DNA of 64,000 bases from Aurelia coerulea (Eukaryota > Cnidaria > Scyphozoa > Semaeostomeae > Ulmaridae), in NCBI GenBank assembly GCA_039566865.1, contig CM076961.1:10811501-10875500 (forward strand), given 5' to 3'. The position numbers and the translations under genes were made by a program. Below, piece after piece: positions 9,964 to 19,548 of the stretch. The first letter of the stretch is position 1. The number at the start of each line of letters is the position of its first letter. The notes below the pieces were generated by a model that saw nothing but the letters and a program-made list of their open reading frames with translations, was not told where the DNA came from and did no database searches.

Positions 9964-12481
9964 ATCGATGTTTGTTTATACAGTAAAGCCAAAATGAGAC
10001 TAAAGAAAACACTTATGTCTATGATAATGTTTCATATAATGGTTGCTGCAGCACTCATATAGTGCTATAAAAGTAATTACTGGCAGAACTAAAGTTTTAA
10101 AGAACGATGAGTGCAATACTCTTTATATTATGAATTATAGCTACTAAAGTACGTTAATCCACACTTTTTCTGTTTATATGTTGTTTTCTTTGAGAAAATA
10201 AACATTTAATTAATCGATGTTTGTTTATGCTGTAAGGCTAAAACGAGACTAAAGAAAAAAACTAATGTTTATAGTAATATTTCCAAGAATAGTTGCTGCA
10301 GCACTAATATAGTGATATGAAAAAAGCTACTGGCAGAACTAGAGTTTTAAAGAAAGATTAGTGCAATTCTCTTTATATTATGAATTATAGCTACTAAAGT
10401 ACGTTAATTCACACTTTTTGTGTTTATATTTTGTTTTCTTTGAGAAAATAAACATTTAATTAATCGATGTTTGTTTATGCTGTAAGGCTAAAAAGAGACT
10501 AAAGAAAAAACTAATATGTATAGTAATATTTCGAAGAATAGTTGCTGCAGCACTAATATAGTGCTTTAAAAGAAATAACTGGCAGAACTAAAGTTTTAAT
10601 GAACGATGAGTGCAATTCTCCTTAGATTATGAATTATAGCTACTAAAGTACGTTAATCCACACTTTTTGTGTTTATATTTTGTTTTCTTTGAGAAAATAA
10701 ACATTTAATTAATCAATGTTTGTTTATGCAGTAAAGCCAAAATGAGACTTAAGAAAACACATCTATATCAATGTTTCCAAGAATGGTTGCTGCAGCACTA
10801 ATTTAGTGCTATACAAGAAATTACTGGCAGAACTAAAGATTTAAAGAACTATGATTGCAATTCTCTTTTTATTATGAATTATAGCTACTAAAGTACGTTA
10901 ATCCACACTTTTTGTGTTTATATTTTGTTTTCTTTGAGAAAATAAACATTTAATCAATTGATGTTTGTTTATGCAGTAAAGCCAAAATGAGACTTAAGAA
11001 AACACTAATGTCTATAGTAATATTTCAAAGAATGGTTGCTGCAGCACTAATTAAGTGCTTTAAAAGAAATTACTGGCAGAACTTAAGATTTAAAGAACGA
11101 TGAGTGCAATTCTCTTTTTATCATGAATTATAGCTACTAAAGTACGTTAACTCACACTTTTTGTGTTTATATTTTGTTTTCTTTGAGAAAATAAACATTT
11201 AATTAATCGATGTTTGTTTAGGCTGTATTTCTAAAACGAGGCTAAAGAAAAAACTAATGTCGATAGTATTATTTCCAAGAATGGTTGCTGCAGCAGTAAT
11301 ATAGTGCTTTAAAAGAAATAACTGGCAGAACTAAAGTATTAAAGGACGTTGAGTGCAATACTCTTTATATTATGAATTATAGTTACTAAAGTACGTTAAT
11401 CCACACTTTTTGAGTTTATATTTTGTTTTCTTTGAGAAAATAAACATTTAATTAATCGATGTTTGTTTATGCAGTAAAGCCAAATTGAAATTAAAGAAAA
11501 CACTAATTTCTATGGTAATGCTTCAAACAATGGTTGCTGCAGCACTAATATAGTGCTATAAAAGTAATTACTGGCAGAACTAAAGTTTTAAAGAACAATT
11601 AGTGCAATTCTCTTTATATTATGAATTATAGCTACTAAAGTACGTTAATTCACACTTTTTGTGTTTATATTTTGTTTTCTTTGAGAAAATAAACATTTAA
11701 TTAATCGATGTTTGTTTATGCTGTAAGGCTAAAAAGAGACTAAAGAAAGAACTAATATGTATAGTAATATTTCGAAGAATAGTTGCTGCAGCACTAATAT
11801 AGTGCTCTAAAAGAAATAACTGGCAGAACTAAAGTTTTAATGAACGATGAGTGCAATTCTCCTTAGATTATGAATTATAGCTACTAAAGTACGTTAATCC
11901 ACACTTTTTGTGTTTATATTTTGTTTTCTTTGAGAAAATAAACATTTAATTAATCAATGTTTGTTCATGCAGTAAAGCCAAAATGAGACTTAAGAAAACA
12001 CTAATGTCTATATCAATGTTTCCAAGAATGGTTGCTGCCTTACTATATTAGTGCTATAAAAGAAATTACTGGCAGAACTAAAGATTTAAAGAACTATGAG
12101 TGCAATTCTCTTTTTATTATGAATTATAGCTACTAAAGTACGTTAATCCACTCTTTTTGTGTTTATATTTTGTTTTCTTTGAGAAAATAAACATTTATTT
12201 AATCGATGTTTGTTTATGCAGTAAAGCCAAAATGAGACTTAAGAAAACACTAATGTCTATTGCAATATTTCAAAGAATGGTTGCTGCAGCACTAATATAG
12301 TGATATGAAAAAAGCTACTGGGAGAACTAGAGTTTTAAAGAACGATGAGTGCAATTCTCTTTATATTATGAATTATAGCTACTAAAGTACGTTATCCCAC
12401 ACTTTTTGTGTTTATATTTTGTTTTCTGTGAGAAAATAAACATTTAATTTGATCGATGTTTGTTTATGCAGTAAAGCCAAA

Positions 12482-12706
12482 ATGAGACTTTAGAAAACAC
12501 TAATGTCTATGGTAATCTTTCAAACAATGGCTGCTTCAGCACTAATATGCTTCAGCGCTATTAAGGGAATTACTGGCAGAACTAAAGTTTTAAAGAACGA
12601 GGAGTGCAATACTTTCTATAATATAAATTGTAGCTACTACAGTAAGTTAACGCAGACTTTTCGTGTTTATTATTTGTTTTCATTGAGAAAATCAACATTT
12701 AATTAA
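12482..12706 (+). pseudogene. 74-codon frame, nonsense at codon 4
   Basis: Same frame as the copies at 9491 and 37008, in a 254 bp unit starting at 12452. The start reads ATG AGA CTT TAG, so codon 4 (AAG, Lys) is a stop. The rest is open to the usual TAA, and an internal ATG at 12503 would still give 67 residues lacking the basic N-terminus. Codon 40 is GAG (Glu) rather than GAT (Asp), and codon 41 is GAG. The junction before it has one extra base (AATTTGATCGATG). The single A-to-T change suggests recent loss; use of the internal start would restore a shorter product. Confidence 0.4.
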
Positions 12707-15700
12707 TCGATGTTTGTTTATGCAGTAAAGCCGAAATTAGACTAAAGAAAACACTAATGTCTATAGTAATGTTTCAAACAATGGTTGCTGCAGCAGTAAA
12801 AAAGTGCTATAAAAGGAATTACTGGCAGTACTAAAGTCTTAAAGAACGATGAGTGCAATACTTTTTGTAGCATAAATTGTAGCTACTAAAGTACGTTAAT
12901 CCACACTTTTTGTGTTTATATTTTGTTTTCTTTGAGAAAATAAACATTTAATTAATCGATGTTTGTTTATGCAGTAAAGCCAAAATGAGACTAAAGAAAA
13001 CACTTATGTTTCAAATGATGGTTGCTGCAGCACTTATATAGTGCTATAAAAGTAATTACTGGCAGAACTAAAGTTTTAAAGAACGATGAGTGCAATACTC
13101 TTTATATTATGAATTATAGCTACTAAAGTACTTTAATCCACACTTTTTGTGTTTATATTTTGTTTTCTTTGAGAAAATAAACATTTAATTAATCAATGTT
13201 TGTTTATGCAGTAAAGCCAAAATGAGACTTAAGAAAACACTAATGTCTATATCAATGTTTCCAAGAATGGTTGCTGCAGCACTAATTAAGTGCTTTAAAA
13301 GAAATTACTGGCAGAACTTAAGATTTAAAGAACGATGAGTTCAATTCTCTTTTTATCATGAATTATAGCTACTAAATTACGTTAACTCACACTTTTTGTG
13401 TTTATATTTTGTTTTCTTCCTGAAAATAAACATTTAATTAATCGATTTTTGTTTATGCTGTAGGGTTAAAACGAGACTAAAGAAAAGACTATTTTCTATA
13501 GTAATATTTCCAAGGATGGTTGCTGCAGCATCGATATAGTGTTTTAAAAGAAATAACTGGCAGAACTTAAGTTTTAAAGAACGACGAATTCAATACTTTT
13601 TATAATATAAATTATAGCTACTAAAGTACGTTAACACACACTTTTTGTGTTTATTATTTGTTTTCTTTGAGAAAATCAACATTTTATTAATCGATGTTTG
13701 TTTATGCAGTAAAGCCAAAATTAGACTAAAGAAAACACTAATGTCTATAGTAATGTTTCAAACAATGGTTGCTGCAGCGCTAATATAGTGCTATAAAAGG
13801 AATTACTGGCAGTACTAAAGTTTTAAAGAACGATGAGTGCAATACTCTTTATATTATGAATTATTGCTACTAAAGTACGTTAATCCACACTTTTTGTGTT
13901 TATATTTTGTTTTCTTTGAGAAAATAAACATTTAACTTATCGATGTTTGTTTATGCAGTAAAGCCAAAATGAGACTGAAGAAAACACTAATGTCTATGGT
14001 AATCTTTCAAACAATGGCTGCTTCAGCACTAATATAGTGCTATTAAAGGAATTACTGGCAGAATGAAAGTTTTAAAGAACGATGAGTGCAATACTTTTTA
14101 TAATATAAATTGTAGCTACTGCAGTAAGTTAACGCACACTTTTTGTTTTTAGCATTTGTTTTCTTGGAGAAAATCAACATTTAATTAATCGATGATTGTT
14201 TATGCAGTAAAGCCGGAATTAGACTAAAGAAAACACTAATGTCTATAGTAATGTTGCAAACAATGGTTGCTGCAGCGCTAATATAGTGCTATAAAAGGAA
14301 TTACTGCCAGTACTAAAGTTTTAAATAACGATGAGTGCAATACTTTTTGTGGTATAAATTGTAGCTACTAAAGTACGTTAACTCACACTTTTTGTGTTTA
14401 TATTTTGTTTTCTTTGAGAAAATAAACATTTGATTAATCAATGTTTGTTTATGCAATAAAGTCAAAATGAGACTTAAGAAAACACTAATGTCTATATCAA
14501 TGTTTCCAAGAATGGTTGCTGCAGCACTAATTTAGTGCTATAAAAGAAATTACTGGCAGAACTAAAGATTTAAAGAACGATGAGTGCAATTCTCTTTTTA
14601 TTATGAATTATAGCTACTAAAGTACGTTAATCCACACCTTTTGTGTTTATATTTTGTTTTCTTTGAGAAAATAAACATTTAATTAATCGATGTTTGTTTA
14701 TGCTGTAAAGCTAAAACGAGACTAAAGAAAAAACTAATGTTTATAGTAATATTTCCAAGAATAGTTGCTGCAGCACTAATATAGTGATATGAAAAAAGCA
14801 ACTGGCAGAACTAGATTTTTAAAGAACGATTAGTGCAATTCTCTTTATATTATGAATTATAGCTACTAAAGTACGTTAATTCACACTTTTTGTGTTTATA
14901 TTTTGTTTTCTTTGAGAAAATAAACATTTAATTAATCGATGTTTGTTTATGCTGTAAGGCTAAAAAGAGACTAAAGAAAAAACTAATATGTATAGTAATA
15001 TTTCGAAGAATAGTTGCTGCAGCACTAATATAGTGCTTTAAAAGAAATAACTGGCATAACTAAAGTTTTAATGAACGATGGGTGCAATTCTCCATAGATT
15101 ATGAATTATAGCTACTAAAGTAGGTTAATCCACACTTTTTGTGTTTATATTTTGTTTTCTTTGAGAAAATAAACATTTAATTAATCGATGTTTGTTTAGG
15201 CTGTATTTCTAAAACGAGGCTAAAGAAAAAACTAATATGTATAGTAATATTTCGAAGAATAGTTGCTGCAGCACTAATATAGTGCTTTAAAAGAAATAAC
15301 TGGCATAACTAAAGTTTTAATGAACGATGGGTGCAATTCTCCTTAGATTATGAATTATAGCTACTAAAGTACGTTAATCCACACTTTTTGTGTTTATATT
15401 TTGTTTTTTTTGAGAAAATAAACATTTAATTAATCAATGTTTGTTTATGCAATAAAGCCAAAATGAGACTTAAGAAAACACTAATGTCTATATCAATGTT
15501 TCCAAAAATGGTTGCTGCAGCACTAATTTAGTGCTATAAAAGAAATTACTGGCAGAACTAAAGATTTAAAGAACTATGAGTGCAATTCTCTTTTTTTTAT
15601 GAATTATAGCTACTAAAGTACGTTAATCCACACTTTTTGTGTTTATATTTTGTTTTCTTTGAGAAAATGAACATTTAATTAAAAGATGTTTTTTTATGCA

Positions 15701-17910
15701 GTAAAGCCGAAATTAGACTAAAGAAAACACTAATGTCTATAGTAATGTTTCAAACAATGGTTGCTGCAGCAGTAAAAAAGTGCTATAAAAGGAATTACTG
15801 GCAGTACTAAAGTCTTAAAGAACGATGAGTGCAATACTTTTTGTAGCATAAATTGTAGCTACTAAAGTACGTTAATCCACACTTTTTGTGTTTATATTTT
15901 GTTTTCTTTGAGAAAATAAACATTTAATTAATCGATGTTTGTTTATGCAGTAAAGCCAAAATGAGACTAAAGAAAACACTTATGTTTCAAATGATGGTTG
16001 CTGCAGCACTTATATAGTGCTATAAAAGTAATTACTGGCAGAACTAAAGTTTTAAAGAACGATGAGTGCAATACTCTTTATATTATGAATTATAGCTACT
16101 AAAGTACTTTAATCCACACTTTTTGTGTTTATATTTTGTTTTCTTTGAGAAAATAAACATTTAATTAATCAATGTTTGTTTATGCAGTAAAGCCAAAATG
16201 AGACTTAAGAAAACACTAATGTCTATATCAATGTTTCCAAGAATGGTTGCTGCAGCACTAATTAAGTGCTTTAAAAGAAATTACTGGCAGAACTTAAGAT
16301 TTAAAGAACGATGAGTTCAATTCTCTTTTTATCATGAATTATAGCTACTAAATTACGTTAACTCACACTTTTTGTGTTTATATTTTGTTTTCTTCCTGAA
16401 AATAAACATTTAATTAATCGATTTTTGTTTATGCTGTAGGGTTAAAACGAGACTAAAGAAAAGACTATTTTCTATAGTAATATTTCCAAGGATGGTTGCT
16501 GCAGCATCGATATAGTGTTTTAAAAGAAATAACTGGCAGAACTTAAGTTTTAAAGAACGACGAATTCAATACTTTTTATAATATAAATTATAGCTACTAA
16601 AGTACGTTAACACACACTTTTTGTGTTTATTATTTGTTTTCTTTGAGAAAATCAACATTTAATTAATCGATGTTTGTTTATGCAGTAAAGCCAAAATTAG
16701 ACTAAAGAAAACACTAATGTCTATAGTAATGTTTCAAACATTGGTTGCTGCAGCACTAATATATTGCTATAAAAGGAATTACTGGCAGTACTAAAGTTTT
16801 AAAGAACGATGAGTGCAATACTCTTTATATTATGAATTATTGCTACTAAAGTACGTTAATCCACACTTTTTGTGTTTATATTTTGTTTTCTTTGAGAAAA
16901 TAAACATTTAACTTATCGATGTTTGTTTATGCAGTAAAGCCAAAATGAGACTGAAGAAAACACTAATGTCTATGGTAATCTTTCAAACAATGGCTGCTTC
17001 AGCACTAATATAGTGCTATTAAAGGAATTACTGGCAGAATGAAAGTTTTAAAGAACGATGAGTGCAATACTTTTTATAATATAAATTGTAGCTACTGCAG
17101 TAAGTTAACGCACACTTTTTGTTTTTAGCATTTGTTTTCTTGGAGAAAATCAACATTTAATTAATCGATGATTGTTTATGCAGTAAAGCCGAAATTAGAC
17201 TAAAGAAAACACTAATGTCTATAGTAATGTTTCAAACAATGGTTGCTGCAGCGCTAATATAGTGCTATAAAAGGAATTACTGCCAGTACTAAAGTTTTAA
17301 ATAACGATGAGTGCAATACTTTTTGTGGTATAAATTGTAGCTACTAAAGTACGTTAACTCACACTTTTTGTGTTTATATTTTGTTTTCTTTGAGAAAATA
17401 AACATTTGATTAATCAATGTTTGTTTATGCAATAAAGTCAAAATGAGACTTAAGAAAACACTAATGTCTATATCAATGTTTCCAAGAATGGTTGCTGCAG
17501 CACTAATTTAGTGCTATAAAAGAAATTACTGGCAGAACTAAAGATTTAAAGAACTATGAGTGCAATTCTCTTTTTATTATGAATTATAGCTACTAAAGTA
17601 CGTTAATCCACACTTTTTGTGTTTATATTTTGTTTTCTTTGAGAAAATAAACATATAATTAATTGATGTTTGTTTATGCAGTAAAGCCAAAATGAGACTT
17701 AAGAAAACACTAATGTCTATAGTAATATTTCAAAGAATGGTTGCTGCAGCACTAATATAGTGATATGAAAAAAGCTACTGGGAGAACTAGAGTTTTAAAG
17801 AACGATGAGTGCAATTCTCTTTTTATTATGAATTATAGCTACTAAAGTACGTTAACCCACACTTTTTGTGTTTATATTTTGTTTTCTTTGAGAAAATAAA
17901 CATTTAATTA
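12706..17910. repeat. 12-monomer (2976 bp) tandem duplication
   Basis: 12706-15681 is one 12-unit block, and 15682 to about 17560 repeats its first eight units at a constant 2976 bp offset (13441/16417, 12955/15931). Shared rare marks include ATCGATTTTTG with TAGGGTTAAAACG, TCTTCCTGAAAATAAAC, ATCGATGATTG, and a 12 bp deletion giving CACTTATGTTTC. The second copy starts at a damaged junction (AATTAAAAGATG, 15678-15689), a likely breakpoint. The final unit before 17911 is the CTACTGGGAGAAC type. No gene is visible. Confidence 0.9.
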
Positions 17911-17940
17911 ATCGATGTTTGTTTATGCAGTAAAGCCAAA

Positions 17941-18165
17941 ATGAGACTTAAGAAAACACTAATGTCTATGGTAATCTTTCAAACAATGGCTGCTTCAGCA
18001 CTAATATGCTTCAGCGCTATTAAGGGAATTACTGGCAGAACTAAAGTTTTAAAGAACGATGAGTGCAATACTTTCTATAATATAAATTGTAGCTACTACA
18101 GTAAGTTAACGCAGACTTTTCGTGTTTATTAATTGTTTTCATTGAAAAAATCAACATTTAATTAA
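17941..18165 (+). pseudogene. 74-codon frame, nonsense at codon 64
   Basis: This frame lies in the 254 bp unit 17911-18164 and has the same start and signal-like N-terminus as the intact copies, with Asp40-Glu41. At codon 64, TAT has become TAA (stop at 18130-18132), leaving 63 residues. Both tail cysteines and the sequon remain, and only the last 11 residues are lost. Downstream, codon 69 AGA has become AAA, consistent with relaxed constraint after truncation. The product could still be stable; whether it is a gene or a relic is unknown. Confidence 0.4.
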
Positions 18166-18413
18166 TCGATGTTTGTTTATGCAGTAAAGCCGAAATTAGA
18201 CTAAAGAAAACACTAATGTCTATAGTAATGTTTCAAACAATGGTTGCTGCAGCAGTAATAAAGTGCTATAAAAGGAATTACTGGCAGTACTAAAGTCTTA
18301 AAGAACGGTTAGTGCAATACTTTTTGTAGCATAAATTGTAGCTACTAAAGTACGTTAATCCACCCTTTTTGTGTTTATATTTTGTTTTCTTTGAGAAAAT
18401 AAACATTTAATTA
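18165..18413. repeat. Ordinary monomer after coding-type unit 3
   Basis: A 249 bp unit of the GCCGAAATTAGAC subtype, the same type that follows the coding units at 9461 and 12452. It carries AACGGTTAG and CCACCCTTTTTG variants and has no open frame. Confidence 0.9.
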
Positions 18414-18587
18414 ATCGATGTTTGTTTATACAGTAAAGCCAAAATGAGACTAAAGAAAACACTAATGTCTATGGTAATGCTTCAAACAATGGTTGCTGCA
18501 GCACTAATATAGTGCTATAAAAGTAATTACTGGCAGAACTAAAGTTTTAAAGAACGATGAGTCCAATACTCTTTATATTATGAATTA

Positions 18588-18589
18588 TA
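18588..18589. repeat. TA target-site duplication, left
   Basis: TA directly before CCGGGTGCGCC. Together with TA at 19474-19475 and the intact GAATTATAGCTAC of other monomers, it indicates a two-base TA target duplication, as made by Tc1/mariner-type (IS630 superfamily) transposases. Confidence 0.75.
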
Positions 18590-18905
18590 CCGGGTGCGCC
18601 AAAATAAACTATGCACTTTTGGCAGGCCACGATAAATCGTACACTGGACCGATTTTGAAGATATATCACTTAATCTTTAGCAGAAAGCCTGAATTAGATT
18701 CTAAGATATTTTGCAAATTTGTCCGTTTTCAATTTTTAGAGCTACAGGCGAGTTTCTTAAAATTTTCGTTATCGAAAACACTGAAAACGATCAAAAAACG
18801 TTGATCAAATTTTCTAAAGACTCATCATGAATGGACAAAGAGAAAATGTTTTCAGCGTGATTTGGGGATTTGGAAATTGATCATTGTAAACTTCTGCACG
18901 AGTGT
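18590..18905 (+). repeat. Left terminal inverted repeat of the MITE-like element
   Basis: It pairs with 19158-19473 in reverse complement. Identity is complete for 55 bases, then interrupted by substitutions (for example ACTGGACC against ACAAGACC) to the region reading CTGCACGAGTGTT. The outer perfect part suggests the ends are what a transposase would recognise. Confidence 0.85.
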
Positions 18906-19157
18906 TATTTCAAATATTGGCTTGTTGCGAAATTCTGTAGTAGTTGCAATAAAGTGCCGCCCCAAAAGCCGTCACAAATCAAAAATGTAGCAAAACTCCA
19001 TGCTTGCTGGCCCCATGACTCTTCCTCGCTTGTCTTTTAACCCCCTTGATACAGGAACACAGCCTGCAGCAAAGCATCAATTCAATGTCATTACAAAAGA
19101 AAAGACATTTCTTTATATTCTTGAAAATATTATTACATTTCTCATAAGATAGTACGA
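18906..19157. other. Unique core of the MITE-like element
   Basis: This 252-base core differs from the satellite: parts are G+C-richer (GCCGCCCCAAAAGCCGTC, CTGGCCCCATGACTC) and it is not repeated in the window. On the minus strand a 62-codon frame (18979-19167) carries several cysteines (LCCRLCSC), but nothing supports it as a gene. It may be a captured host fragment or a remnant of the parent transposon. Confidence 0.6.
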
Positions 19158-19473
19158 ACTCTCGCACAGCAGCTTACAATTATTCGATTTCTAAATCTCA
19201 AATCACCACGAAAAAGTTTTCTCTTTGTCCATTCATGTCGATTCTTTAGAAAGCTTGATCGAAGTTTTTTGATCGTTTTCAGTGTTTTCGAAAACAAAAA
19301 TTTTAAGAAACTCGCTTGTAGCTCTAAACACTGAAAACAGAAAAATTTGCAAAAAATTCTAGAATCTAATTCAGGCCTTCTGCTAAAGATCAAGTCATAA
19401 ATCTTCAAAATCGGTCTTGTGTACGATTTATCGTGGCCTGCCAAAAGTGCATAGTTTATTTTGGCGCACCCGG
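19158..19473 (-). repeat. Right terminal inverted repeat of the MITE-like element
   Basis: Reverse complement of the left arm, ending GGCGCACCCGG directly before the TA at 19474-19475. The inner portion is more diverged than the outer 55 bases. Confidence 0.85.
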
Positions 19474-19475
19474 TA
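19474..19475. repeat. TA target-site duplication, right
   Basis: TA between the element end CCCGG and the resumed monomer GCTACTAAAG. Confidence 0.75.
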
Positions 19476-19548
19476 GCTACTAAAGTACGTAAATCCACAC
19501 TTTTTGTGTTTATATTTTGTTTTCTTTCAGAAAATAAACATTTAATTA

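Larger units (their letters stand above)
9715..12451. repeat. Satellite segment with second copy of the 2.1 kb block
   Basis: About 11 monomers. 9715-11839 repeats 4980-7104 at a constant 4735 bp offset. Similarity breaks inside a unit near 7105/11840 (TTTTAAAGTACG against TTTTAATGAACG), which marks a recombination point within a monomer rather than at its junction. The unit near 11950 has GTTGCTGCCTTACTATATTAG, losing the CTGCAG site. The last unit (from about 12200, with CTACTGGGAGAAC) is the type that precedes three coding-type units. No gene is visible. Confidence 0.88.
18590..19473. mobile_element. Palindromic MITE-like element with ~316 bp inverted repeats
   Basis: The element begins CCGGGTGCGCC and ends GGCGCACCCGG. 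The first 55 bases are perfectly inverted at the other end, and similarity continues with scattered mismatches to about 316 bases per arm. A 252-base core separates the arms. A TA duplication flanks it. It has no transposase-length frame, so it would need one supplied in trans. This fits a nonautonomous Tc1/mariner-type MITE or foldback element; the family is not one I recognise. Two frames of 74 and 118 codons run from the arms into satellite and look accidental. It occurs once in the window, so it inserted after the surrounding duplications or was never included in one. Confidence 0.85.
18414..19548. repeat. Monomer split by the 884 bp insertion
   Basis: The left part 18414-18589 (176 bases) and right part 19476-19548 (73 bases) add to exactly 249 bases, one full monomer, once the duplicated TA is counted once. 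The break is in GAATTATAGCTAC, giving GAATTATA on the left and TAGCTAC on the right. This shows a clean insertion into an existing array. Confidence 0.9.

Noticed and set aside
18580..18804. 74-codon plus-strand frame running from satellite into the palindromic element
   Set aside because: Its ATG is in the satellite and the rest in the element's inverted repeat, so it crosses an insertion boundary and cannot be an old gene.
18979..19167. 62-codon cysteine-containing minus-strand frame in the element core
   Set aside because: Short, ends in the core, no recognised domain, and no support beyond being open.
19142..19498. 118-codon minus-strand frame over the right inverted repeat
   Set aside because: It starts in satellite sequence and crosses the insertion boundary; no transposase motif such as a DDE/D triad region is recognisable.
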